Below are positions 1 through 11,178 of a stretch of 64,000 bases of DNA, piece by piece. The notes beneath the pieces are model-generated. The model had not been told where the DNA came from, did no database searches, and saw only the letters and a list, made by a program, of their open reading frames with translations. The stretch's first letter is position 1; each line of letters starts with the position of its first letter. This DNA is from Hydrangea macrophylla (lineage: Eukaryota; Streptophyta; Magnoliopsida; Cornales; Hydrangeaceae), in contig CM066994.1 in NCBI GenBank assembly GCA_033977485.1, positions 27,062,681 to 27,126,680 on the forward strand, in the 5' to 3' direction. Both the position numbers and the translations under genes were made by a program.

Positions 1-232
1 TCTATGCCGGATCTTTGATTACAAGTGATTCCTACAAGTTTACATGCGTTTCTCCAAATTTCTAAAAATTAGATTTTCGTAAAACTTAGCCAAACATGGC
101 CTAAGAGGTATCAAAACGCAGCTCTTACCTCAAGGAGTCTGGATATGAAATTTTGAAGAAAATAAATGGGTAGAAGGTTGTCGATTGGCATCGCAAAGCT
201 CGAAACCAAATAAATCTCCTTTCTCTTTCTTT

Positions 233-283
<51 letters not shown>

Positions 284-899
284 CTGGATATTTAGAGTTT
301 GAAGATATTTATGAAAATGTCTCAACTCAACTATATATAAGCACAACTGTCAAGAATTATGTTTACCTCTTCACGAGTTCTCAAATTTTCCAATTATCCC
401 CCAAAACGTCTTAAACGTCTCAATTATTGATTCACGAGTAGAAATCTCTATTCCATAAAAGTTTTTGTCTAAGTTCTGTTTGGACTTGTAATTACGTTCC
501 GAAACAATTTTCATGGAATTTCTAGATAACCTACCTTTTTATGCAATGTATCAACCACGTTAATACTAAAACATTCAATATGATCTTAAACAAGATCAAA
601 ACTACCAGAACATACACTACATAGATAAAATCACTATTCACAATACCAGTTAATGTCAAGTAATATTTGATCACATAAGTGCCATTTAAATCGTGCCAAT
701 CCTTCATGGATTACCAACTTTTCGTGCCCTCGATTGACACCCACCGTTGAACCTCAGTCAACTCCATTCACAATTGTTAATCAACATTAATAATTTCCAG
801 AAATCAATTATGAATTTAAAAATGAAAGCATTTCCCAGGACGTGTGTGACATACACATAAGCAGGACCATCACTTAATTGGTAACTAGTCATTAACCAT
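1..899. other. Left flank without a recognisable gene
   Basis: AT-rich sequence to the left of element A. Short open stretches are interrupted on every frame and none resembles a known protein. The only structured feature is the CT microsatellite listed separately. The last five bases (895-899, ACCAT) are the left target-site duplication of element A. Confidence 0.6.
241..280. repeat. (CT)20 microsatellite
   Basis: Forty bases of uninterrupted CT dinucleotide, preceded by a C/T-rich stretch from about 220. It creates an artificial Arg-Glu repeat on the minus strand that should not be taken for a protein. Confidence 0.97.
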
Positions 900-1507
900 T
901 GATGATGCTGAAAATTGGTAAGAGAGATTTAGAGAGAGATCTTGAGACACAACAAATTGTATGTGGTTCAGCCCCATTAATGAGGTGACCTACGTCCACG
1001 TGGTGCGTCAGAGCGCTTTACTAGTAGATCACCGGCAGGCCTGGTGAGCCAACAAAGGTGGGCGACACTACTAGTAATACCGGCCGGGTATATGCGTAGG
1101 GTGAAGGTGAGTCAGTATAAAATACTACTTTCTTGGTTAAGGATGCGATCCCCTGTAAAAAGGGTAGACAGCCTCTTTTATAGATGTAAGAGTTCACCTG
1201 TACATGGCAAGTATACAGATTTGGAACGTTAATCTGATTATAATCATCTTGCACGATTTTAGGGAGTTTCCTTGTAACCTATTCCCAATAGATTTCTGAT
1301 CAGATAAGGGAACTACTGAGAGGCTTGGTTGTCGAGCTGTGCCTTGTGGAGAGCAGTGGTACTGCGTGCCCTGGCTGTGTGAACATCCCAAATGGTCACA
1401 GTCGATGACCTCGGGATTGATGGCTGCAAGCGCCCATTCTGGATAGTTCGGCACCTTCGCTGCTGATGTGGCGGTCTGGCTTTAGCTAAATATTTCTGGA
1501 CGTATCA
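900..1507 (-). repeat. Element A, 3' LTR (left copy)
   Basis: The 608-bp copy matches 19797-20419 along its whole length with scattered substitutions and one short gap near 1274. It begins TGATGATGCTG and ends GACGTATCA on the plus strand. On the minus strand a TATA-like TATAAAAG lies at about 1175-1183, the equivalent of the promoter in the other LTR. Confidence 0.95.
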
Positions 1508-1522
1508 GCTGCCCCCCATTTT
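1508..1522 (-). other. Element A polypurine tract
   Basis: Immediately inside the left LTR, the minus strand reads AAAATGGGGGGCAGC just before the LTR start TGATACG. This is the expected place and composition for the plus-strand DNA primer of an LTR retrotransposon in minus orientation. Confidence 0.85.
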
Positions 1523-1894
1523 TGAAGTTAATGCGATGTCCCATCAGATGAGGTTTGAAAATTAAGACTGCTCCCGAGAAACCGTCTGGTCAAAGGTCAG
1601 GACTCTACCCGGAGTGAGACCAGTCGTAGTGGTCAGTCGGGGTATGGACCGAGCGGTGGCCCTGTAGGCCCGAGTCCTACCTCTGCCATGTGTCAACTGG
1701 CCACTAGCCTGGTCAGGATCCAATGATACCAGCGTAGGAGTAACTAAGTTCTTTACATGGTAACCAAACCGTCTCTTCATGCATTTAATGCGTGCATCTT
1801 TTAAGGCTACGCTTCACATGGCCGAAGCGACAGCTGTCAGCAACTTTGGGAAAAAAAGTGTATGAGTCGTTGGATCTGAACCGTCCGTGGTTCC

Positions 1895-1902
1895 TATATA
1901 AA
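1895..1902 (+). promoter_or_regulatory. TATA box of the antisense ORF of element A
   Basis: TATATAAA occurs in the context CCTATATAAAGG about 600 bp upstream of the antisense coding region on the plus strand. It is the only good TATA box between the left LTR and that ORF. Use as a promoter is inferred from position only. Confidence 0.5.
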
Positions 1903-2476
1903 GGATACTTGTCCATTTCTTAAACCCTTTACTGGAACGAGATAGATTACTGAGCAGTTTGAGAGCAAAAAAGGTCCCGAGCAAGATTCTCGAGCCCTTT
2001 TCTGTGCTAAGCTTTGTAAGTCTTTCCTTTTCAGCTTCAGCTCATCACTCTTTCCTTCTCTTTCCCCTTTTCACTTCTTTTCTGAGCGAGGCTGGAGAGA
2101 ACGAACCCACTTAAGTTAGAACGGGAGTGGGACTTTTTCTTTCTTAGGTTCTGTTCCTTCTTCCAATCAAGAGGCACCTTAGGCCAGTAGAACCGAGCGG
2201 GTGTTCTCGGGGTAGTTCTGATTGAGTGCCACCTTGCTTTAAGGACCATCTACTCTTTGCCTTTTAGGTTAATAACCTTGCCCCCATTGTACGCTAGGCT
2301 TAGGGTCCTTGACCCATATCTAGGGCGTAGCGTGCTCCCTTGACCCCCGGTAGGAGTGTCAGAGATGGAACATTCTGACTTCAATTTCGCGTCTAGATAA
2401 AAGAGCGAGCAGTACTGATCGGGAACTCCTGATACTAGTCTAGAATCGCCTTCCCTTACTCCATCTGACCACCAGA

Positions 2477-4480
2477 GTGAGGGTAGAATTCGTGTCCGTG
2501 TGTCTAGTGGCGAATCCAGCCAGGAGGCCCCCGTTGCCTCCATTTCACGGGGTTCTGGAGATGAGATGCCAGGGGAGCCCGACCCTGAAACAGCCTTCGC
2601 CTGTGAATTCATTCCATCCACCCTATGTTCCTAAGACATTGGCCGTATCAGGAATAGATATGCCTTCTCGGACTTCTGCTCCTTGGCTATGAACACCGGC
2701 GGGGCTCACCTTTACCAGAGGGGTTTTGTCACACTTTACGAGGACACCCTTGTAGCCAGGTTTTGCATCCCTCTTCACCCCATTGCCCGGGACGTCCTGA
2801 TATACTTGGGGATTGCCCCGGGCCAGTTGGCCCCGAACGGTTGGAGGTCCCCCATGGGGTCCATCTCTCTATGGCCCCAAGTTTTTGGGTACGATCTCAC
2901 CATCTAGGAGTTCCTCTGAATGCACCAACCATTCCCCGTACATGGGGAGGCCGGGTTCTTCTCACTCGGGGCCCGACAGGGGAGAAAAATCTTAGTTAAC
3001 TGCCCGAGCAACAATAAGGGGTGGAAGAATAGGTTCTTCCAAGTGTCTATCCTTGGGCTTTGCGAGCCAGCCCCTGGGATCCAGATGAAGACTTCCTGGG
3101 CTGGAGAGTTGAGGGGTAAGCTAGTCCGGTTCCTCCTTTTGCTTTCTTCTTTGTTTTGCTTTGGTTTCGAGGCTAACCGCTTTATATTTTGCTTTATAGT
3201 GGGATCAGCCAACTCACCGAGCATTCCCGAGGAGTGCCAAGCCAGGATCAGGGACTTTGCAGACCGGCCGACAAATATATGGAACGTGCTGACTCGGACC
3301 AGCGACTTTTGAGCTTTCAACGACCCGACCGAGCCCATCGAAGCTCTAGTATTCCCTCCAATCCTTCCTGGTAAGTGCTCAGACTTGCTTAGACTTAGCT
3401 GTCTCCTGCCGTCGTCCTTTCCCATCGCCTTTACTAGTTACTGACTATTTAATTTTCTCCTTTTGCAGAAATGGCCCCAAAGAGGAATTTGGAGCAGTTG
3501 AGGGAAAGGCAGGTCGATGCCGCTACTGCTACTACTGCCCGGTAGGCGGTGGCACAAGAAAAAAGGCCCGCTGTCGAGGCCTCGGGCAACGAACATCTGC
3601 TAAGGTGGCTCTGGCACGGAATAGCAAACCGTCTGGAGCCCGTGGGGACCTCAACTCCCTATGTGGTGGTAAGTGAAGAGACTGCCCCCCAGGCGGGGGT
3701 GCCAGCTGTAGCGCCGATGGTTGTCTCGGTCGAGATCAGTGAGCAGATGAAGCCTGGTCTGCTCCCTAGCCAAGTGGAGGCGTATACAAACATGTCTCCC
3801 GAGGTCTTTCAGGGCTGGCTGTACAGCCTCTCTCACATGGTGAGCTCTTTCGCCTTTGTTTTGTTTGTTTCTTCATTTGTTTTGTTAACTTTGCCTGTAT
3901 ACTGACCGGTTGGTTTTCACTTCCGCAGGTCGGCTGCATGGCCGCCAGGGTTGAGTCCTTCCTGCCCTCTCTAGTTAAGAGGGCTACTTCTGCTAAAGTT
4001 GTTCTACTGCAAGAGCGGGCGTCCTCAGAGGCTAGGGAGACTGCCCTGGCCGTGGAGAAGGACAAGGTAAAAGGCTTGGCCTTAAGCCTTGGTGCAACTC
4101 AAGCTGAGCTAGCTACAGCTCTGGCTGACCTAGAGGTCGCTTAGACCAACGCAACAGCGGAAGAGGCACGGGAGAAAGCCTTGGCCGAGGCGACAGCGAC
4201 GGGAGCCTAGGAGGAAGCTTTCGACGACGGCTTTTTCTAGGGCTATGAAGATCTCAAACGCAGGCTATCCCAGGATCACCTCGAGTGGGATATCTCATCC
4301 TACGAGCGGATTGATTTGGACTACTGGGATATAGGTCCTACTGTGGATGAGGGCCCTGCTGCTGATGCTGGCTCTACTGAGGAGGCTGACCTAGGCGGGG
4401 GCTCTTTCCCGGGAGGAGGAGCTGACCCAGATGAAGAAGCCGGGGAAACAGAGGATGTGGTCGTGGTGGACGACTCTTAG
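2477..4480 (+). pseudogene. Element A antisense ORF (aORF), intron-containing, decayed
   Basis: This plus-strand gene runs opposite to gag-pol, the arrangement of the extra ORF of Tat elements. Recognisable stretches include LYLGIAPGQLAPNGWR-like text (2683-2907) and a GRKI...NNKGWKNRFF block (2960-3040), which recur in plant aORF or 'putative plant transposon' proteins. Three short introns can be read: 3116-3199 (GTAAGC...TATAG), 3371-3468 (GTAAGT...TGCAG) and 3840-3928 (GTGAGC...CGCAG). Intron 1 is 84 bp and keeps phase. Exon 4 carries an Ala/Glu-rich probable coiled coil, then a very acidic tail ending VVVVDDS and a stop at 4478-4480. In-frame stops, for example at 2905, 2917, 3541 and 4142, show it is dead. 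The exact start is uncertain. The function of the family is unknown. Confidence 0.75.
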
Positions 4481-4511
4481 TCCCCGACCTGTAGTATTTT
4501 TGTGTTGTAGC

Positions 4512-4561
4512 TTTTTTTTTTTTTTTTTTTGGGGGGGGGGGGTTGGGGGGGGGGGGGGGGG
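4512..4561. repeat. Poly-T / poly-G homopolymer run
   Basis: T19 is followed by G12, TT and G17, just after the stop of the antisense ORF. It produces spurious proline- and lysine-rich open frames on the minus strand. Its length is prone to sequencing error. Confidence 0.9.
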
Positions 4562-5087
4562 AGAAGCTACTATAACTACCCCCGGGCTGTACAAAGTCTT
4601 TTAATTTAATGAAAAGGTCCTTGAGACCAGCCTTTCCATAAACTATTTTATACTTGTATGCCTGTTTTGTGATTTCCAACATCCGACCGATTTTTTATTT
4701 TTAATTGAGCGATCTAACTCCCTGCCTTAGCAAATGATTTTGGATCATAACCGGTAGAACAAATGGTCTCCTTGACCTATCTGAAAGGTCCCGTCCGGTG
4801 TATTACAGGAGTTTGTCCTGTTTTACTGCCCGGACGGTTTTTCTTTGGCCACTATAGGCACTTAGGAATGTTAGGATTTCAAGCCCTGTTAGTGATCGGT
4901 GTAATTTCCTGTTTGGGTCTAGTGTCCCCCTGCCCCCCAAGCATATTGCTAAGGCAGGTGTATAGGAAGAAGGCGACCGTAGGAAACCGACTTGGAACAT
5001 GGTGATTGCAGGTTCTTTTGAGGCATGCCATCATCAGCCACCTAGGGGGTTTGCCCCCGTCGCTGGTTGGGCCTAATCGAAGTCGAT

Positions 5088-5260
5088 GCCTCGGGGTTAG
5101 GCCCGAGGTCTTTTATGCCTTGGGTATGTTCTCGAGGTCTTTTCTGCCTTGGGTTTTGGTCAAGGTCTTTGGTGCCTCGGGGATGATCACGAGGGCTTTT
5201 TGTGCTTTGGTTTTGAGCCAAGGTCTTTTATGCCTCGGGTATGATCCCGAGGGCTTTTTT
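5088..5260. repeat. Six-unit hairpin-forming tandem repeat in element A
   Basis: Six units of 28-30 bp each start GCCTCGGG, GCCTTGGG or GCTTTGG and end in GTCTTTTAT or GGCTTTTT. Units begin at 5088, 5117, 5146, 5174, 5204 and 5232. Every unit contains complementary arms, for example CCTCGGG with CCCGAGG. In units 3 and 5 the arms have changed together (CCTTGGG...CAAGG and CTTTGG...CCAAGG), so pairing is mostly kept. The array lies between the integrase end and the antisense ORF, where Tat elements such as Retand are known to amplify tandem repeats. Confidence 0.85.
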
Positions 5261-5393
5261 GCAGGGAATACTGATAAGGGTTGTTTCTTGATGTAAAGTA
5301 AAAATGTTTTATTGCTTTTCAAAAATCATAATGAGTGCTTAAGTAGAGCTACAACTACCCTAACCAGTGTTAATCCCTCATATCTAACTGTTA

Positions 5394-6490
5394 CTAATGG
5401 TACTTACGGAGGTGTTGCACATTCCAAGAGTGAGAAAGATAACGCTCGTCCAGAGTTTGTAACCAATAGGTGCCCGGGCGGTTTATTTGGGTAACTAGAT
5501 ATGGACCTTCCCAGTTTGGCCCTAATTTTCCATGGATCAAGACTTTTGTGGACTGATTGATGGCCTTAAGGACTAAATCCCCCACCAGGAAATTGCGATG
5601 CTTCACCTTGCTGTTATAGTATCGGGATACTCTCTGCTTGTAGGCTGCCACTTTAGATAGGCCCGCTCTCTTTTCTCCTCTAACAGGTCGAGCTCCGCCC
5701 TGAGGGCATTTTCATTGTCTACCTCGCTAAAATTTGCCACCCGATAGGTGGGTAACCCAAGCTCCGTGGGTACCACCACCTCAAAGCCGTAGGTTAGAGA
5801 GAACAGCGTCTCGCCTGTTGCTGCTCGGGGTGTAGTGCGGTAGGACCACAGGAGGGTCGGTAGTTCCTCTGCCCATAGTCCTTTGGCACTTTCGAGCCTC
5901 GTCTAGATTGACTGAAGAATAGTCTGATTTGTCACCTCGGCTTGGCCATTGGCCTGGGGGTGCTCGGGGGTTGAGTAGTGATTGGATATCCCATAGCCCG
6001 AGTAGAACTACCTGAATACCGGGGTGTCAAATTGTCTACCGTAGTCGCTAACCAGAACTCGGAGGACGCCGAACCTGCTGAGGATGTTCCTTTCTAAGAA
6101 GCTTTCCATTTTCTTCTCGGTGATTGTTGCCAAGGGCTTGGCCTCCTCCCACTTGGTGAAGTAATCCACGGCTATGACAGCAAACTTGACCTATCCTTTT
6201 CCCATCGGGAGAGGACCGACTATGTCAATACCCCTCTGAGCAAACGGTCAGGGGCTGAGGATTGGGGTTTGAAGTTCCCCCGGACAGTTGATCATGGGAT
6301 AAAATCTTTGGCACGTATCACACCTCTTGACGTATTCTTGAGAGTCTCTGGCCATGGTCGGCCAGTAGTATCCTTGCAGCAGGGCGTTGCGTGAGAGTGC
6401 CAGGCCTCCAATGTGGTTCCCGCACACTTCTTCGTGGATTTCGTACAGTACTGCTTGGACCTGTTCGGGGTGGACACAGCAGAGGTACGG
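5394..6490 (-). pseudogene. Element A integrase, C-terminal two thirds
   Basis: From right to left this is the continuation of the integrase cut by element G. It holds the HHCC zinc site (HEEVCGNH near 6440 and CDTC near 6325), a catalytic core with the first Asp in AVDYFTKW (about 6170), the second in VSDYGRQF (about 6045) and the Glu in GQAEVTNQ (about 5930), then a C-terminal domain at 5394-5651 with LGPNWEGPY and SHSWNVQHLRKYH. These match Tat-type integrases. In-frame stops near 6010 and 5905 and a frame change before 5651 disable it. The integrase joins the viral-like cDNA to host DNA. Confidence 0.9.
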
Positions 6491-7960
6491 TGATCGGCGA
6501 CGAATAGTTGCCATTTATAGTTCTAAAAATATGCTTTGTTAGCCCATTTCACGTAGTTATTAGTTATTTTTTAATAAGTATTCTAAATTTTGTAGGTTTT
6601 GGAGCTTTAACTTGAAATACACAAAAATCCAATGATTAGTGGCTTTGGAAGTCATTCTGGGCTCAAACGGTGATTCCGGTGAAAGCTGAATGCAGTAGCA
6701 GTCTTGGAAAATTGCATTTTTGACAAATAATACTTTGCATTTGAGAATTTCTCCAGAGATATAAAATGTAGATCTTCGGGTTACGAATGCGTGGCTTCAA
6801 ACGGCGAGTCAATCCGAGTTCCGAGCAAAAAGTTATCGCAATTCTACGAAAGTTGCGCAGTGCAGCGAAAAGGACCTCACGCGAGCGGGTCGCGTGAGCG
6901 ACCTTTGAAAAAACCAAAAACGCGTATTTTATTAAATTAAAGTGCCCAGCGAAGGTGGTTCGTGCATATGACGTCCAGAAACGTAAATATAACTATTTTA
7001 GTGCGATTTGACTTAGGAAAGCTTCCTAAATCCTTCCAAACTCTATATAAATCCTATTCTAAATCAATTTTGTGATTACACATCATTACACAACATTAGA
7101 TACAGCCATATACAACTAAAATTTCAGCCATTGAAGGGGGAAAAGCAAGGAGAAGAAGAAGAAGATCAAGGATTCCCATGGCCTCCTCCATCAACCTCTT
7201 GCTGTTCATCAATTCTATGGCCAACTAAACTCTAGATCTAGGGTTTCAATGAAACCCTAGCCAAGTAATAGGGTTTTATTTATGTTTTTATTTTAGATTT
7301 ATTATGTATGGATGATGATTACATGTTTAGAGAATTTTTATAAATAAATCGTACTTTTATTGATTAAATCATTACTTTCAAAGTTTATTCTTGTCTTAGA
7401 TCTATTTTGACTGTGATGTGCTCAATGATCTATATTTGCTGTGCTTGTATAGATTGTTTACATGTAATGGTGCTTAATTGAATTGTGCTATCAAGTATCC
7501 AAATAGTCCATGCCTAGGTTAGACGGATTATGTCACAACACTAGTCTAGTGTGGGATAATTCAGGCTAACCGAAGATGGATTATGTTGGTGCTTGAACCA
7601 TTTTCTTGACGGAGGAATTGGGCTTGTAGCTACAACTCCCCATTATCATCCAACTTAATAAGCTAAAGTAATTCATAAATATTCCTTATTATGAAGCTAG
7701 TGGTGGATTTGCAATCCTAGGTTCCTTAAACATATTTATAAAAACAATTTTAAATAGCTTTATAATTTAGATTTACTTTTATTGTTCCTAGTTTAATTAA
7801 AATCAAAATCAAAATCTCGTTTTCATAATTAATTAAATTTAGATTTTAAAATTAAAACGTGGTAGTTAATCAATCTCTGTGGGTTCGACCTTTGCTTTCA
7901 CTACTACAAATCCTTAGAAAAATAAAGTACACTTTTTATATCTTAATATTGACAACATCA
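6491..7960 (+). repeat. Element G, 5' LTR
   Basis: The 1470-bp LTR begins TGATCGGCGACG and ends GACAACATCA. It contains a CpG-rich hairpin at 6876-6898 (CTCACGCGA, 5-base loop, TCGCGTGAG), a TATA box at 7044-7050 and a GAAGAAGAAG stretch at about 7150. Only scattered substitutions and small indels separate it from the right copy. Confidence 0.96.
7044..7050 (+). promoter_or_regulatory. TATA box in element G LTR
   Basis: TATATAA in the context CTCTATATAAATCC, about 550 bp into the LTR, with an identical copy at about 14342-14348 in the 3' LTR. It is the likely promoter for the element transcript. Confidence 0.6.
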
Positions 7961-7965
7961 ATTTT

Positions 7966-7985
7966 TGGCGCCGTTGCCGGGGATT
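7966..7985 (+). other. Element G primer-binding site (tRNA-Asp type)
   Basis: TGGCGCCGTTGCCGGGGATT starts 5 bp after the LTR. It is complementary to the 3' end of plant tRNA-Asp, the primer characteristic of Athila elements. Confidence 0.9.
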
Positions 7986-8464
7986 GCAAATTACTACCTT
8001 TAGTTTTAAAATCTTAGTTTAGTTAATTCGTAAATATTAGATTAGTTTTTTTTTCTTTTCTTATTTTTTTCGTTTTTGTTCTAAGTTACTAACTTTTCTT
8101 TTATTTTTGTTATTTCTTAGAAACTCAAAATTCTAGCGTTTCGAGTGGAGCAGCTGTGCACGTCAAAGGAGCGTACGTGAAAAAAAAATATAAAGAAATA
8201 AAATTCAAGTAAATCGCTTTCTTTGAATCCTCGCATCGAACCACTGTAAATCAGGGTGCTGTGACGCACTATTTGCATTAGTTTAGGGTTAATTGCACTG
8301 CATTAGCTAGGAAACCCGGGGCGCTGGGCTTGACGCGGTCATTGCATTACAGGATAATTTGCATGCATCATAGTAGTTGTGTGCCTGTTGCCCTATTTGC
8401 GTGATTGCTATTTGTTTCTTTTGTTTAGTTAGTCGTTTTAGTTTCTTTTCCTTTGTTTTAGTTT

Positions 8465-9709
8465 ATGTTAGGTACACGTTCAAATAAACCGGAATTGCAA
8501 CCTTTCGACTCTGAACTTGAACGCACCCTAAGAGTTAATAAGTCTTCAAACTTAACTTCTAGAGCTAGGTTTTTAATAGACGACGATTTGACACCAAAAC
8601 CAACGTCTTTATTTGAATCCAAAATACGTAGTACCCTTACAAGATTAAAGAAACCACGCTTTCATAACATAGAACCGATTAAAATGGCAGACATTGGAAA
8701 TAACAATAACAACCAAAATAACAACGGAGATAATACGAATAATCTTAATATACCGCCACCTCCTCCACTTATAAATTATTTTATTCCTACTACTTACACG
8801 CCACAAGCCGGTATCGAATTACCGGAGGCGACGGCATCTCACTTTGAGATAAAGTCGTCTACGATCTCGCTACTACCTTCTTTCCATGGCCATCTAAATG
8901 AAGATCCATATCAACACTTAGGAGATTTTCAGGATATATGCTCTACTTTGAAAATTCAAAACTTAAATGATGATGAATTAAAATTGCGGCTCTTTCCATT
9001 CTCTTTAAAAGATAAAGCGAAGTATTGGCTCCAATCTTTGGAGCCAAACACAATTAGAACATGGGAAGCCTTACACACCGCATTTTTACAAAAGTTTTTC
9101 CCTATTATGCGTACTAATCAGATAAGAAAATCGATAACAAATTTTGTGATGCAAGATGGGGAAACACTTTACGACACGTGGGAAAAATTTAAAGAATTAT
9201 TACGTTCGTGTCCACATCATCAGGTTCCTAAGTGGCAGTTAGTACAAGTCTTTTACGAGGGACTTATTCCCTCAGTCCGTAATACTGTCGACGCCGTTTG
9301 TGCGGTTACCTTCCTACACAAAAGCGCCGACGAGGCATGGAAAATCTTTGAAACATTAAGCGAGAATTCGATGCATCAGGCTGTGTCAATACGTTCCGAG
9401 GGATATCATTCACAACCTAAGAGAGAGGTAAAGTTCGAGTCAAGTCATTCAATTGAAATAAAAGAACTATCTAAAAAACTTGACCGACTTTTAACAATGA
9501 ACCAAACGACAGCCCCACCCGCTCATGAAATTTGTGCATTATGTTCTGATCCGTCACATTCTATCCTAGCATGTCCATCGGCGAGTCAATTTCCGGAATT
9601 CGTGGAGCAACACATTAATTCTATTCAACAATACCCACGAAATAATTATAATTCGACTTCTAATAATCCAGACGCGCCATGGGGAAACCATCCTAATTTT
9701 TCATGGAAA

Positions 9710-9769
<60 letters not shown>

Positions 9770-10510
9770 AGGAGTAATTTCCCTAACCCTTATAGACCTC
9801 AACAATGTCAATACCAACAACCTCCTCCTCCACCTCCACGTAATAATGCATTTGAGGAGAAGGTGTTGGCCTCACTTGAAAGTTTTGGTCCGGTGATCCA
9901 GTTAGTACATTCCCACACCCAGTCCATTGCAAAACTGGAGTCCCAAGTAGGACAAATAGTTAACACGCTAAATCGTTTAACCGAGAGTAAGTTGCCAAGT
10001 CAACCTATTCTGAACCCTAAGGGACAATACGAGGTGGGTGGTACGAATGAGCAAGTGAATGCTGTGTCAACTAGGACGACTATTCGAGAGGAAGAAGTTG
10101 TTGAGATTTCGAGGGTGGTTATGAGGGATGAAAACGTTAACTCGAATAAAGAGAGGGGTGAGGACGTGAATAAAAGTAGAAAAGAAAATGAACCGGTCCC
10201 ACCAAATTATATTCTGAGAATGCCATATCCACCTAATGTTGAGGGACCGTCACATTTGCCAAAGAAAACATCAAAAGCTGAAGATATACTCGAGGTATTT
10301 AAACAAGTGAAAATCAATATTCCATTCCTCAATGCTATAAAACAAATTCCCGCTTATGCTAAATGTCTTAAAGACCTTTGCACTCAAAAACGTAAATTGC
10401 GGAGTCATACTCCGAAAAAGGTCCGCCTCACGGAAAAAGTAAGTTCAATTTTTCAACACGCTCCTCCGAAGTATAAGGATCCCGGTACACCTACGATTCA
10501 TGTGTCATAG
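8465..10510 (+). CDS. Element G Gag polyprotein
   Basis: An open reading frame of 681 residues forms the structural capsid protein of the particle. The first ~120 residues are low complexity (Asn-rich, PPPPPP). Residues about 145-290 match the Retrotrans_gag capsid domain (FPFSLKDKAKYWL, FLQKFFP, ETLYDTWEKFKELL). A zinc knuckle C-x2-C-x4-H-x4-C (CALCSDPSHSILAC) lies at about residues 359-372 and should bind packaged RNA. An AAT microsatellite encodes an Asn tract near residue 420. ATG 8465 is the first in frame and gives the full capsid domain. The frame ends at TAG 10508 because of an apparent one-base loss near 10497, where gag would otherwise run into protease. Confidence 0.9.
9710..9767 (+). 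repeat. (AAT)n microsatellite inside gag
   Basis: About 19 AAT triplets encode a run of asparagines between the zinc knuckle and the proline-rich segment of Gag. The reading frame is kept, so length variants would be tolerated. Confidence 0.95.
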
Positions 10511-11178
10511 GTGACACTGTCATCCATAGGGCTCTCCTTGACTTAGGTGCGAGTGTTAATCTCTTACCTTACCACGTCTACAAACAACTAGGATTAGGTG
10601 AACTTAAACCTACGGCCGCTACCATACAATTAGCGGATCGTTCTATTAAAATACCTAGAGGAATCGTCGAGGATGTCTTGGTTAAAGTTGATAAATGCTA
10701 TTATCCTGTCGACTTCATGGTCCTTGACACTGAACCCGTGCTAGATGCTCGAAAACACACTCCTGTCATCTTAGGCCGTCCATTCTTAGCAACCGCTAAC
10801 GCTCGTGTTAACTGTCGGACAGGGGTAATGAAGGTGTCATTTGGGAACATGAACTTAAAATTAAACGTCTTTAACGCTATTGATCAACCTCCTAAAGACG
10901 ACGATTACCTATGTGAGGCGGAGAGTGAGGTAAGACAAACTATTGAACCCAACTACGCAATACCAATGAGTAATGGAAATAATATGGTGAGTAGTGAGAG
11001 GATGAATACAAATAACCTGGACCCTAACGATGAATTTACTCGGAAGGTAAGAAATCGATGTGAACATGAGCAAGATGAACCGTTAAATAAATTGACTCAT
11101 AGCGACGTTATTTCTGCTTATCACCGAAATCTCCCTAACGTCCTTAGGGGTACACAATCCGATTTACGGCCTCCTTGA
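10511..11178 (+). pseudogene. Element G aspartic protease, out of frame with gag
   Basis: Reading on from gag but in the next frame, the sequence gives the catalytic motif DLGASVNLLP (codons 10540-10569) and the flap/C-terminal motif VILGRPFLATA (about 10770-10800), both typical of Athila proteases. The active-site DLGA is intact. The region has no in-frame ATG before 10678, so it was made as part of Gag-Pro and is cut off by the gag frame break. Past residue ~100 the protein is a spacer of unknown role ending at TGA 11176. No RT follows. Confidence 0.85.

Noticed and set aside
125..346. Arg-Glu repeat protein on the minus strand
   Set aside because: Translation of the CT microsatellite; no family and no conserved start.
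4374..4682. Pro/Lys-rich minus-strand proteins near 4.5 kb
   Set aside because: Produced by the poly-T/poly-G run.
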